NCBI GenBank assembly: GCA_002356515.1
Contig: AP017605.1
Location: forward strand, 1,488,001-1,552,000
Length of the DNA: 64,000 nt
From: Mesorhizobium loti
GTDB taxonomy: Bacteria > Pseudomonadota > Alphaproteobacteria > Rhizobiales > Rhizobiaceae
Direction: 5' to 3'
Of this stretch, positions 8,820-18,300 are shown one piece after another. Under the pieces are notes generated by a model, which saw nothing but the letters and a program-made list of their open reading frames with translations, had not been told where the DNA came from and made no database searches. Numbering within the stretch: position 1 is the first letter of the stretch; each line of letters starts with the position of its first letter. Both the position numbers and the translations under genes were made by a program.

Positions 8820-9551
8820 TCAGAACCTCATATGCAGCGCGAAATGCGCGGGATTGAGCAGGCTGGTGACATATTCGATCGGCCGGTCGTCGGCCGCACG
8901 CGTCAGCCGGCGGCCGCGCAGGAACGGCGTGCCTTGCGGGCAACCGAGGATCGCCGCATCCTCGGCGTTGAGCATCTCGATGCCGACCCATTCCTCGCCA
9001 TGGTCGGGGATGAGGCCGGCGCCACGCAGCGTCTGGTGCAGCGAGCCTTCGCGCAGGCCGCGCAGCGGCACATCCTCCAGCTCCGGCGACAACGGCAGGC
9101 GGCTGCGCTCGATGGAGATCGCATGGCCGTCGCTGGCATTGGTGCGCACCCGGTCGACGGCGATGAAGAACGGGCTTTCGATCTCCAGCAAGGCAGCGAG
9201 ATCGGCGTCTTCGATGACCTCCAGCCGCAACGTCCTGGTCTCGGCATTGGCGCCGGCATTGGCGAGCGCCCGTGACCAGCCGATCGAATCGTCAACCGGC
9301 TTGCCATCGAAGGTGACGAAGGAGCCGATGCCGACCTTGGTGGTGATCAGCCCGCGGCTGGACAGTTCCTCGAGGCCCTTGCGGACCGTGTTTCGGCTGA
9401 CGGAGAAACGCTGGACGAGCTCGTTCTCGCTTTGCAGGCGGTCGCCGAAGCCGAGCACGCCGGAGCGGATTTCATGCTCCAGAACGGTCGCGATCTGCTC
9501 GGGCTTGCCCGTGCCGGGAGACAGTTGAACCGCGCGCCGCTTCATATTCAT
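8820..9551 (-). CDS. GntR-family (HutC/UTRA) transcriptional regulator
   Basis: This 243-residue protein has an N-terminal winged helix (residues about 15-80, with the ENELVQRFSVSRNTVRKGLEE pattern) and a C-terminal UTRA ligand domain. It is the first gene of the minus-strand catabolic operon and probably controls it and itself, binding in the repeat-rich stretch just upstream (9553-9583). Effectors of HutC-type proteins are usually the substrate or a phosphorylated intermediate of the pathway. Confidence 0.9.
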   Translation of the reverse strand: MNMKRRAVQLSPGTGKPEQIATVLEHEIRSGVLGFGDRLQSENELVQRFSVSRNTVRKGLEELSSRGLITTKVGIGSFVTFDGKPVDDSIGWSRALANAGANAETRTLRLEVIEDADLAALLEIESPFFIAVDRVRTNASDGHAISIERSRLPLSPELEDVPLRGLREGSLHQTLRGAGLIPDHGEEWVGIEMLNAEDAAILGCPQGTPFLRGRRLTRAADDRPIEYVTSLLNPAHFALHMRF

Positions 9552-9552
9552 A

Positions 9553-9583
9553 CCTGTTCAGTGAACCTGTATAGTCCTGTTCA
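9553..9583. promoter_or_regulatory. Candidate GntR operator
   Basis: Just upstream of the GntR start, an 11-bp perfect palindrome GTTCAGTGAAC (9556-9566) is followed by two CCTGT-type half sites spaced through to 9583. The repeats are visible; their use as the autoregulatory operator is inferred from position. Confidence 0.4.
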
Positions 9584-9682
9584 ATATATGGCCATAAACC
9601 TCATGTCAATGCGATACCAAGACAGGTTAGAAAGCCCGCAGTGGGTCCCGACAGTGTGATAGGCTCCCGTCGAAGGAGCACC

Positions 9683-9940
9683 ATGTCCCATTCAACAGAG
9701 CATAAAAATCCGAAGCTGATCGTCGTGGTCGCGTTCGATCGCGGCGAGGACGGTGAATTGTTTCCGGCCTTCGGCCCAGCCGACCAGCAGAGCGAGGACC
9801 GCGCCATACGCACCGCAAGGGCTCTGGCGGCAAAACATGTCGGCGTCATCGCCTGGAGCCGGGATGCCGACCCGACACTTGGCGACTACGGACCGCCGAC
9901 CACGCTTTTTGTCAGTGGTGACGTGCCGGACATGGAGTAG
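9683..9940 (+). CDS. Hypothetical protein, 85 residues
   Basis: This is a small soluble acidic protein with no recognised domain. The start at 9683 is chosen because of an AAGGAG ribosome site at 9673-9678; the frame extends further upstream without support. It begins with a polar stretch, then a beta-alpha pattern (LIVVVAFDRG, then a helix rich in Ala). It stands alone, divergent from the GntR operon, so a promoter probably lies in the 130-base gap. Confidence 0.7.
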   Translation: MSHSTEHKNPKLIVVVAFDRGEDGELFPAFGPADQQSEDRAIRTARALAAKHVGVIAWSRDADPTLGDYGPPTTLFVSGDVPDME

Positions 9941-10071
9941 CCGGCCGCCTTGGCTGGGTCGAGAAAATAAAAAATGATTTTAATTTATATTCACATATAG
10001 GAACGGATTTCTCTCGAACCCGTTTATCTGCAGGTCGTTTATTCCAATGACCTCTACGAAAGGAATTCCCC

Positions 10072-10362
10072 ATGAACTTCAAGATGCTCACGATGGGCGC
10101 GATGGCGCTTGCAATGATGACCGGTTCGGCGCTGGCCGCTGCCAGTGGCACCTCCGCGCTCGACAATCCTGAAAAGATGGCGCCCTTCTATACGGACTCC
10201 GGCATGAAGACCATGAAGTCCGAAAAGGAATTCAAGACCGCCTGGATGGCCATGAAGGAAGAAGACCGCGCAGGCATGACGAAGGAATGCGGCGACAAGG
10301 CCATCGCCAAGTCGCATGACGATTTCTGCAAGATGACCAAGCAGCTCGGCGGCGCGAACTGA
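10072..10362 (+). CDS. Small secreted protein, 96 residues
   Basis: An N-terminal signal peptide (about residues 1-23, MNFKML...GSALAAA) precedes a short Lys/Glu/Met-rich mature domain with two cysteines (GMTKEC and DDFCK) that could form a disulfide. A GAAAGGA ribosome site precedes the ATG. A rho-independent terminator follows at 10405, so this is a single-gene unit. No function can be assigned. Confidence 0.8.
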   Translation: MNFKMLTMGAMALAMMTGSALAAASGTSALDNPEKMAPFYTDSGMKTMKSEKEFKTAWMAMKEEDRAGMTKECGDKAIAKSHDDFCKMTKQLGGAN

Positions 10363-10404
10363 CGCACCGCGATTTGGGCTAAGGCCTGGATGAACAGCTG
10401 GACG

Positions 10405-10429
10405 AAGGCGGGCCGAGTGCCCGCCTTTT
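10405..10429 (+). terminator. Rho-independent terminator
   Basis: A perfect 9-bp stem AAGGCGGGC/GCCCGCCTT with a five-base loop is followed by a short T run. It ends the small secreted-protein gene and argues against starting the histidine kinase upstream of it. Confidence 0.85.
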
Positions 10430-10548
10430 CAGTGACCATACGGGACATCACGTCATCGTGGCCGGCGATTCACTTCGCGACAACGGCGCGGCAAAGGTGT
10501 AACGTCAATCCTCAGAGCGGCAGAACGCCGCTCGTCTGGCTTTTGCCC

Positions 10549-11619
10549 ATGTTTCAACCCATCGCGAATATCGAGGATGCGCAGACGCTGGCGCAGGCGA
10601 TCGTCAACACGATCACCGAGCCGTTCCTGGTCCTCGATGAGAAATTTCGCGTGCTGGCCGCCAGCCGCTCCTTCTACAAGACATTCGAAGTCGACCCCGC
10701 GCAAACCCAGGGCTCGCTGCTCTACGCGCTCGGCGACGGCCAGTGGGATATTCCGGCCCTTCGCCTGCTGCTGGAGACGATCATTCCCGAGAAGACCGCC
10801 ATGGACGGCTTCGAGGTCGAGCATGATTTCCCGCGGATCGGCCGCCGCACCATGCTGCTCAATGCCCGCAAGGTGCTTTACGACCACAGTTCAGCGATCA
10901 CCATCCTTCTCGCCTTCAACGATATCACCGCCCGTCGGGTGATCGAGAGAGAGAAAGAGGAACTGCTCAAGCGCACCGAGGATCTGCTCCACCAAAAGGA
11001 CGTGCTGCTGCGCGAGATGGAGCACCGGGTTGCCAACAGCCTGCAGATCATCGCCAGCATCCTGCTGCTGAAGGCGCGCTCGGTCACTTCGGAAGAGACG
11101 CGCCAGCATCTCAAGGACGCCCATCAACGCGTCCTGTCCGTGGCCGAAGTGCAGCGCCATCTCCACACCTCGGTCGGCATCGACGAGATCGATGTCGGCT
11201 CCTACCTTTCGAAACTGTGCGGCAGCCTCGCCACTTCGATGGTTGGCGAGGCCCAGCCGATCGAAGTCACCGTTACGACCGAAGCCGGCAGGATGGATTC
11301 GCAGAAGGCAGTCAGCCTCGGACTGATCGTCACCGAACTGGTGCTCAACGCCATCAAATATGCCTTCCCCAAGGAAAAGGACGGTGCTCGGATCCAGGTG
11401 AGCTACGAGACCGCGGGCAGCGACTGGAAACTGACGGTTTCGGACAATGGCGTCGGCAAGATCGCCAACGACGTACCGGCCACCGGCCTTGGAACAGCCA
11501 TCGTGGAGGCGCTGGTGAAACAGCTCGAAGCCAAGGTGGAAGTCATCAGCGACAACGACGGCACCAGCGTCTCGGTCACCCGGGCAACGTTCACCTCACG
11601 GGTGCCGCGGGCGGCGTAA
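10549..11619 (+). CDS. PAS-domain histidine kinase, HisKA_2 type
   Basis: This is a 356-residue soluble sensor kinase. A PAS domain spans about residues 15-130. It is followed by a short coiled coil and a HisKA_2 dimerisation box with the phospho-acceptor His159 in REMEHRVANSLQIIASILLL, then a HATPase_c domain with the N box ELVLNAIKYAFP and a G box DNGVGK. This class is typical of alphaproteobacterial general-stress and light signalling. The start at 10549 is chosen because a terminator lies inside the longer frame. No response regulator is adjacent, so the partner is encoded elsewhere. Confidence 0.88.
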   Translation: MFQPIANIEDAQTLAQAIVNTITEPFLVLDEKFRVLAASRSFYKTFEVDPAQTQGSLLYALGDGQWDIPALRLLLETIIPEKTAMDGFEVEHDFPRIGRRTMLLNARKVLYDHSSAITILLAFNDITARRVIEREKEELLKRTEDLLHQKDVLLREMEHRVANSLQIIASILLLKARSVTSEETRQHLKDAHQRVLSVAEVQRHLHTSVGIDEIDVGSYLSKLCGSLATSMVGEAQPIEVTVTTEAGRMDSQKAVSLGLIVTELVLNAIKYAFPKEKDGARIQVSYETAGSDWKLTVSDNGVGKIANDVPATGLGTAIVEALVKQLEAKVEVISDNDGTSVSVTRATFTSRVPRAA

Positions 11620-11677
11620 GAGCCGCTACCAGGAGGCCTGCCTTCCCGCCAGCGCCTCGATCCTGATCCAATTCCGT

Positions 11678-11851
11678 TCAGGCCGCGCGATCGATGCGGC
11701 GGATGACCTTGATCGCCTCTGCTTCGGCGATGCCGATCAACGCATCTATGCCCTGGATGGTCTCGATATGGCCACGAGCCGCCACCATCCGCCGCAGAAT
11801 GTAAAGATCATCGCGAATTTCGCAGGGTGTCGTTCTGAGTGTTGCGGGCAT
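11678..11851 (-). CDS. Hypothetical 57-residue protein
   Basis: This is a short helical protein (MPATLRTTPCEIRDDLYILR...) with no recognised domain. The start at 11851 gives a compact protein of two predicted helices; the frame continues upstream but runs through a terminator hairpin, so the short form is preferred. It is moderately supported by codon bias only. Confidence 0.5.
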   Translation of the reverse strand: MPATLRTTPCEIRDDLYILRRMVAARGHIETIQGIDALIGIAEAEAIKVIRRIDRAA

Positions 11852-11910
11852 TGGGCAGCCTTCCGCAAACTCAACTGTCTCGACGCAAGCCGGCTCCCTC
11901 GGCTTCAACG

Positions 11911-11942
11911 CAAAAGCCCGCTCCGGATACCGGAGCGGGCCT
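11911..11942 (-). terminator. Rho-independent terminator
   Basis: A perfect 11-bp GC stem (11916-11926 with 11930-11940) and a 3-base loop are followed, on the minus strand, by TTTTG. It is positioned to end the DUF3309 mini-gene at 12124. Confidence 0.75.
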
Positions 11943-12123
11943 TGGAGGAGGATGAAGGGGTGGGACCCTCTCCTCTTGTTTCCACGGGGGGTGTGGACCG
12001 AAATCAATATACGAGATTCGCGCCGGATTTCGGATCACAAGCCGGCTTGCTTCCATCACGATCCGGTGCGCCCCGGCCTCGACGCGGTCACGAGATCGCG
12101 ATTGCGCGAAGCTTTGCTGGCAT

Positions 12124-12288
12124 CTAGATCCGCCCTAGCACGACAAGGACGATGAGGATCAGCAGCACAAGCCCGAGTCCGCCGCCGCCATAGTAGCCGG
12201 TTCCATAGAATGGTCCGCCGCCGAGCCCGCTGAAGCCGCCAAGCAGCGCAATGACAAGAATGATGATGAGTATGGTGCCTAAGCTCAT
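12124..12288 (-). CDS. DUF3309 small membrane protein, 54 residues
   Basis: This is a very short gene with the characteristic DUF3309 layout: MSLGTILIIILVIALL at the N-terminus, a Gly/Tyr-rich turn (residues about 18-39), and a second hydrophobic helix ending in LGRI. Both ends would cross the inner membrane as a hairpin. The function of the family is unknown. Start and stop were read directly from the complement strand. Confidence 0.8.
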   Translation of the reverse strand: MSLGTILIIILVIALLGGFSGLGGGPFYGTGYYGGGGLGLVLLILIVLVVLGRI

Positions 12289-12430
12289 GGTTCCCGCTCC
12301 CGTAGGCGCTGATGCGCCGGTTTGAGCACCGTCACATGCGGTGTTTCGAAGACGAGAACGTTCGAGCGGGCGTACCGTTCCGCCGGATCACAATGAGATG
12401 GGCGCACGGAGAATATTCGCCGGCAAAATG

Positions 12431-12463
12431 AAAAAAGGCCCGCCACCTCGCGGCAGCGGGCCT
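12431..12463 (-). terminator. Rho-independent terminator
   Basis: An 8-bp stem AGGCCCGC/GCGGGCCT is followed on the minus strand by a run of six T. It lies 17 bases after the stop of the glycine-repeat gene ending at 12480. Confidence 0.85.
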
Positions 12464-12479
12464 CATGACGTTTACCGCC

Positions 12480-12989
12480 TCAGCGGCGCGAGATCATCAG
12501 GCACAGTTGCCGCAGGTCGCGGTCGTAGCCGCCTGAGCTGGCCAGCACATCGGCGCAGCGCTTCTTCATCCGCGCCACCTGGCTGTCTGACATGTCGGCG
12601 ACGACGCCTGACAGGCTGGGATTTGACAGACTGCTGGGCTTTGCCCCACCAATGCCCGCGACGCCGGTGCCAACACCGACACCCGCACCGACACCATTTT
12701 GACCGCCAACCGTAGCACCGAGTCCTGCTGTGCCGCCGCCGCTGCCGCCAATGCTTGCTCCAACGCCCGCATCGGCACCAGTGCCGCCGCCGATCGATGC
12801 CCCGGCGCCGCCATTGACGCCATTGCCCCCGCCGACTGAAGCACCGGCGCCGGCATTGACACCGCCACTGCCGCCGACCGAAGCGCCGGCGCCAACGCCG
12901 ATTCCGGCAGCGAGGGCCGGCATGCATAGAGCGGCCACGACTGCGCCGCCCGCGAGGATTGTGGAAAGTCTTTTCGTGATGCCAAACAT
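12480..12989 (-). CDS. Secreted glycine-rich 14-residue-repeat protein (paralog A)
   Basis: This 169-residue protein has a signal peptide (about residues 1-28 from MFGITKRL to ALAAG). About five 14-residue repeats of the form GxGASxGGxxGxxA follow, and a conserved C-terminal domain ends the protein (VADMSDSQVARMKKRC, then YDRDLRQLCLMISRR) with two cysteines. It is a close paralog of the gene at 13330. The repeats resemble structural or surface beta-solenoid repeats, and the tail looks like a small disulfide-linked helical anchor; both are inference. The start at 12989 is chosen because it begins the signal peptide and matches the paralog. Confidence 0.8.
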   Translation of the reverse strand: MFGITKRLSTILAGGAVVAALCMPALAAGIGVGAGASVGGSGGVNAGAGASVGGGNGVNGGAGASIGGGTGADAGVGASIGGSGGGTAGLGATVGGQNGVGAGVGVGTGVAGIGGAKPSSLSNPSLSGVVADMSDSQVARMKKRCADVLASSGGYDRDLRQLCLMISRR

Positions 12990-13329
12990 GGCTCTCTCCC
13001 TTGGGTTGTCTCGAACAAAACCGGACTTCAAAACCGGCTGTCTCACCAACCCGAGCCTCTATCATTGGTTGCTAAAATTCGGAGAGCAACCCGTGGTATA
13101 GTTACCGGCGTACCGGCCAATTCAAGACAACAGGACCCATTGGGGAGATGTTGCCTTGGCGGAGACGTTCTTCGCCTGGAAGCCTGAGAACCGCCCTCCT
13201 CAAAGTTATGAACACGCTCCACAGCAGAAAGCCCGCCGAAATGGCGGGCTTTCCGACCGGTCGGAGGCCAGGAGAGTGCTGTCAAAGCCTCACGGCTGGT
13301 TCTGCACTTCCATTCCTGGCACTCTGGCG
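12990..13329. other. Intergenic region between the two repeat paralogs
   Basis: This 340-base gap holds the 5' leader of paralog A and the terminator of paralog B (13227-13253). No further gene is evident. Confidence 0.6.
13227..13253 (-). terminator. Rho-independent terminator
   Basis: A perfect 11-bp stem GAAAGCCCGCC/GGCGGGCTTTC has a five-base loop. It is symmetrical, so it can act on either strand; it ends the glycine-repeat paralog B transcript. Confidence 0.75.
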
Positions 13330-13941
13330 TCAGCGACGGGCGATCAGCAGGCAGAGCTGACGCAGATCGCGGTCATAGGCGCCTTCGCTGCTGAGCACGT
13401 CGACACAGCGCTTCTTCATGCGCGCCACCTGGCTGTTCGACATGTCGGCAACGATGCCCTGCAGCTTGGGATTGTTCGGATTGCTGGGGTTTGAGAGATT
13501 GCTCGGATTGGCACTCACGCCCACGCCGCTCGTGTCGCCAACATTGGCGTTGAGCCCGGCGGCGACGCCGGTCGAATCGCCAATATTTGCGCCCACCTCG
13601 GCATTGATGCCGTTGCTGTCGCCAACGGATGCACCGAGCCCGGCGGTAACGCCGCCCGTACCGCCGACATTGGCGCCGGCGCCGGCGTTGATGCCGTCGC
13701 TGCCGCCCGCGGATGCGCCGAGTCCGGCGCTGACGCCGTTCGAGCCGCCGATATTGGCCCCGGCTCCGGCGTTGATCCCACCGCTGCCGCCAATGGAGGC
13801 ACCGACGCCGGCATTGACACCGCCGCTACCGCCAACCGAGGCACCGACACCGAGCCCGGCTGAGCTTGCCGGCATGGAAAGAACGACGATCATTGCACTA
13901 CCCGCCAACACACTGGCGACTGTTCTGATGGTAAAAGCCAT
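13330..13941 (-). CDS. Secreted glycine-rich 14-residue-repeat protein (paralog B)
   Basis: This 203-residue protein has a signal peptide (residues 1-28). Eight consecutive 14-residue repeats (GVGASVGGSGGVNA and variants, with GDSN/GDST variants toward the end) and a short SNPSNPNNP linker follow. The C-terminal domain is the same as in paralog A (ADMSNSQVARMKKRC, then YDRDLRQLCLLIARR). The two genes are tandem, each with its own terminator, and differ mainly in repeat number. The exported, repetitive, low-complexity design suggests a cell-surface or matrix protein. No known family was recognised. Confidence 0.8.
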   Translation of the reverse strand: MAFTIRTVASVLAGSAMIVVLSMPASSAGLGVGASVGGSGGVNAGVGASIGGSGGINAGAGANIGGSNGVSAGLGASAGGSDGINAGAGANVGGTGGVTAGLGASVGDSNGINAEVGANIGDSTGVAAGLNANVGDTSGVGVSANPSNLSNPSNPNNPKLQGIVADMSNSQVARMKKRCVDVLSSEGAYDRDLRQLCLLIARR

Positions 13942-14408
13942 AACACTCTCCTGTTGTCGTTGCGCTAAGGCAGTCGGCGTACAGCCGATTGCTGTCGCAA
14001 CTACGCAACAGACGAGCTTCAGTTTCAGATCGACGGATGCCTGTGCAGCTAATGGTATCTATGTAAAAAATACAGAAACTATAAGCGTAATAAAATTATA
14101 CTACATATGTAGAAAATATTTTTCCTGAAACATATACATCATCGACATACGTGCAAATGCATGAATAAAAACGATTTTTGAGGGCCGCCGACTCCCCGTT
14201 GCTGGCAGGCCTCACTGCTTGGTGCATAGCGCGAAGATCGGCCGTCAATCACCGATCAAAGGCATCGGATTCCAAAGGCCGTCAAACACTGATGGCCGTA
14301 CCTGCCGGCAACCTGGGGGGTGACCAGCCCAGCGGCGACCTATGTCAAAGCAAACGATCCAGTTGGCGCTTTGGGAAGCGCTGTTAGCCAATCCCAAGCC
14401 AGATGCCC
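13942..14408. other. Intergenic region with AT-rich island
   Basis: No gene is evident in this 467-base gap. Bases about 14040-14180 are conspicuously AT-rich (runs such as AAAATATTTTT) against a GC-rich background and lie upstream of the glycine-repeat gene, so they may carry its promoter or silencing-protein binding sites. Confidence 0.5.
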
Positions 14409-15134
14409 TCAGAATATCCGGTAGAACAGCCTGTAGCGCACACGTTCCATGTAAGCGCGATACTCCGGCGCGGCGGCCAGCAGGGCCTCCTCGCGCAGGA
14501 TACGATACAGCTGCATATAGGTGATGACCGCATACACCGCGAGGTTGTGGAAGGAAAAGGCCGACAACAGATAGAGCACATGGCCGGCAAGGTAGCCGGC
14601 ATAGATCGGATGCCGCACAATCCGGTAGGCGCCACCCGTCATCACGCCGCGATTGCCAGGCAGGATCGCAAAGGAACGGCCAAGCGATATCTTGCCCCAG
14701 ATGACAAACAACAGCGCAACAAACTGCAGCGGCGCGGCGACATAGACCGGAACAAGCGCTATGCCAGGCTGAAGGCTGACCAACGCGACACCGAAACTAG
14801 CGGTCACGGAGACGATGACCGTAAGCAGGTTCCAGTCACGCGTCACCGGACGCCGCGACAGAAGCAGCCAGGTGAAAGTGAGTATCTCGGAAATCGCCAC
14901 CAGCGCGGCGTTGAGCCGGGTCGGGTCGTCCACGAGCTGAGACACGCCGCGATAGACGAACAGCCCCGCGCAGGCCAGGGCACAAAGGCGAAAGAAGCCC
15001 TCGCGCAGGTCGACCAGTATGTCATGCCTTCGCGCGGCGGAGAAAAATCCGCCCTCATTACTATGCGAAAACGCTTCACTTTTTGACGTGAGCAACGCAA
15101 GCACCCCGATGATCCCTCGGAAGGACCATTGCAC
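14409..15134 (-). CDS. Isoprenylcysteine carboxyl methyltransferase-like membrane protein
   Basis: This 241-residue integral membrane protein has about five hydrophobic segments and the ICMT/PEMT signature GAYRIVRHPIYAGYL near residue 170, followed by an ALLAAAPEYRAYMERVRYRL tail. The family transfers a methyl group from S-adenosylmethionine to lipid-embedded substrates; bacterial members are mostly uncharacterised. The start is GTG at 15134 with weak ribosome-site support, and a shorter start is possible. It is divergent from the TPR gene. Confidence 0.75.
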   Translation of the reverse strand: MQWSFRGIIGVLALLTSKSEAFSHSNEGGFFSAARRHDILVDLREGFFRLCALACAGLFVYRGVSQLVDDPTRLNAALVAISEILTFTWLLLSRRPVTRDWNLLTVIVSVTASFGVALVSLQPGIALVPVYVAAPLQFVALLFVIWGKISLGRSFAILPGNRGVMTGGAYRIVRHPIYAGYLAGHVLYLLSAFSFHNLAVYAVITYMQLYRILREEALLAAAPEYRAYMERVRYRLFYRIF

Positions 15135-15256
15135 GCAACCATTGCCGGGGGGTTAACCGGCAAGATCGGATCGGCGCGAAATCGGGCCTACGTCAGGCAC
15201 AGGCTCAGGTTTGGACACTGTTGGAAGCGGGTCTGCAATTTATGCTTGCATTTTTG

Positions 15257-15271
15257 GAACAAATAAGGAAC
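15257..15271. promoter_or_regulatory. Candidate LexA (SOS) box
   Basis: The sequence GAAC-N7-GAAC (spacer AAATAAG) matches the alphaproteobacterial LexA box, usually written GTTCN7GTTC. It lies 57 bases before the TPR gene start and also within reach of the divergent methyltransferase promoter. A short motif can occur by chance. Confidence 0.45.
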
Positions 15272-15327
15272 AATACAAAGATTACCGCTGAGGCGGACCA
15301 AGGTTTTTCGGGGGGAGGACCAGCAAT

Positions 15328-18300
15328 ATGGCGAGCTGGAATGGTGCGCGGCTGCCAGCCGCCGCGATCCGATTGCCTGTGCCGAGGAAGGTTTCGCCCA
15401 GCTGGCTGTTGGCTGGGCTCGCGGTCATTCTCGCCTTCAACGTATCGGCGCTCGCGGCAGAGAAGGATTATGCCACCTGCATCGGCAAGGACATCGAGCC
15501 GGACAAGCGCATCGCCGCCTGCACGCCGATTGCCGAGGACACCAGGGAGATGACGCGCATCCGCGTCATGGCCTACTTCTATCGAGGGGTCGGCTGGGAC
15601 GACAGGCAGGATCAGGATCGGGCGATCGCGGACTACAGTGAGGCGATTGCGCTCGATCCAAAACAGGCCTCGCCATACTTCAACCGCGGAGCCGATTGGT
15701 ACGACAAGGGAGACAACGACCGGGCTATCGCGGATTTCAACGTCGCCATCAGCCTGGAACCATCGTCCAGCGATGCTTATTCCAGCCGCGGCGCCGCCTT
15801 CCTGCGCAAAGGCAAGACCGATGCGGCCATTCTCGATTTTCAGCAGGCGATCGAGGCCGATCCAGGCAACGGCAAGGCGCATGCCGGCCTCGGGATCGCC
15901 TGGGACAGGAAGAACGACCTGGTGCGCGCCGTCGCCGAATATGACGAGGCGATCCGCATCGATCCGCAGGACGCGATCGCCCATATCAACCGCGGCATTG
16001 CCCGCGCCGCCACGGGCGAATTCGATCCCGCCATCGCCGATTATGACGTTGCGCTGGGCCTCGATCCAAATAACGCCGACGCCTATGCCGGCCGCGGTGC
16101 CGCCTGGCTTGGCAAGAACGATTGGATTCGCGCGATTTCCGACACCAGCAAGGCAATCGAACTGGATGCCGCTGGTATCGACGGTTACTATTACCGGGCC
16201 GTAGCGTGGGCAAGCAAAGGCAACGGCGATCGCGCCATAGCCGATTTCGACAGAGCGATCGCTCTTGATGCGAACTATGCCAGGGCCTATTTCGGTCGCT
16301 CCCTGGTGCGCACCCGCAGCGGCGACGCCACCGGCGCGGCCGCCGATTGCCGAAAGGCCGTCGAGCTCGATCCGAAAAAGGCAGGTGGCTGCGACACAGG
16401 GCCGGTGGGCGCGAAGGCGCCGGCCGTGCCGCAGACGCCCAAGCCTGCCGCGTCCCCGGTGTACGAACCGCTGCAACTATACCCCAAAGAGGACCACTCC
16501 GAACTCGTTGCCTGGAATCTCAAACGGGGACTGGAACAGCAGGTGCAAGGCGACGTCGCAGGCGCGATAGATTCATTCAGCTTTGCGATCCAGCTGGATC
16601 CGTACAACGCCGAGGCCTTCTACGACCGGGCGCTTGCCGAGGCATCCCAGGGAAATTACGCCACTGCCGCCACCGACTGCCGGCGCGCCATCGAACTCGA
16701 TCCGAAGCGTGCAGGCTCTTGCAGCGAACACGCCCCGGGCCAAACAGCTCCGTCGGTTGCCGCAGGGAAGAACCCGGCAGCCGCAAAAATCCTGCTCGAG
16801 CGCGCCGAGGCGCGGCTCGCAAAATATGGCGTCGACGGCGCACTTCTCGATCTCGACAAGGCGATCAGCCTGGATCCCGAGAGCGCCGAAGCCTATTTCA
16901 GCCGGGCCGGCGCCAGGACGCTGAAGGGCGATACGGTCGGTGCAGCGGCGGATTGCCGCCGTGCCGCCGAACTCGATCCAAAATGGGCGGGAGGCTGTAG
17001 TGAACAGGTTGCGGGTAACCACGGCAAACCGCCATCATTGCCGGACACGCAACAGCCGGCGCCGCCAGCCATCGTTCCCGATCTGACGGCCACGCAGGAC
17101 ACGCTGGCCGCGAGAACCTTGGAGGCGACCGACCCGCAGGCCCTGGAAGCGATCCTTGGTGGTGATGCCTTCCTGGACATGGGCAAGTACGATCAGGCGA
17201 TCGGCGCCTACAACCACGCGATCGCGCTCGATCCGAACAACCGGTTCGCCTATTTCGGCCGCGGCAAGGCCTGGGCCGCCAAACGTGCCTACCAGCAGGC
17301 GATCGCCGACTACGGCAAGGTCATCGAACGCGCCCCCAATTTTGCCCCGGCGCATTTTCGCCGGGGCCTCGCCAAGATCACCCTTGGCGACATCGATGGC
17401 GCTCTCGCCGACTGCGACCGAGCCGCCGCACTCGATCCAAAGGCGCGCGACGCATTTTACTGCAAAGGTATGGCTCAGCATGCCAAGGGCGACGCAGCAA
17501 GCGCAATCGCTGCCTATTCGGTGGCGATCGGGATCGATCCGAAGGATGATGCCAGCTATTACGGGCGCGGCATGGCGTGGGCCGACGGCAAGGACTATTC
17601 GAAGGCGATTGACGACTTCGATCGAGCCATAAAGCTCAGCCCCAGCAATCCAGACTATATGGTTGCACGCAAAGCGACGGTAGCTGCCCTGGCAGAAGGT
17701 GGTGCCGCGCAGGACGCCGTCGGCTCGGACCCGAAGAACCTCAAGGCTTTCGTCGACCGCGGCAACGCCTTCTACGACAAGGGCAAATTCGATCGCGCCA
17801 TCGCCGAATACAGCAAGGCGATTACGCTCGATCCAAGAAAAGCCTCGGCCTATGTCGGCCGCGGTTTGTCGCTTGTCGAGAAGGGTATGTACGACGCAGC
17901 CATCGCCGACTTCGGCGAGGTGATCAGACGCTATCCCGGCTATTCAGACGCCTACATCGGCCGCGCCGTCGCGTGGACAAACAAGAACGAACTGGATCGT
18001 GCCATCGCCGACTACAGCCGCGTGATCGAACTCAACCCGCAATATGCGCCGGCTTATTTTGCGCGTGGCACTGTCTGGTTCACCAAGGGCGACTACGATC
18101 CGGCGGTCGCCGACATGGACCAGGCGCTGAAGCTCAATCCAAAGATGGCCCTCGCCCGCAAGGGTCGCAAGTTGGCCATGATTGCAAGAGACGAAGCCAA
18201 TGCATCGAAGATGTCAGGCCAAGCCGCTGGCCGGGCCAGCGAGCAAGCGACCCAGCCGAGTTGGACTTCGCTGGCTGCGCAAACCTTCAACAAGGGTCGA

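Noticed and set aside
2886..9551. Transporter specific for spermidine/putrescine
   Set aside because: The family also imports other amines and opine-like ligands, and the enzymes in the operon do not fit polyamine catabolism; only family level is claimed.
12690..13880. DNA tandem repeat as a CRISPR or satellite
   Set aside because: The 42-base periodicity is explained by in-frame 14-residue protein repeats.
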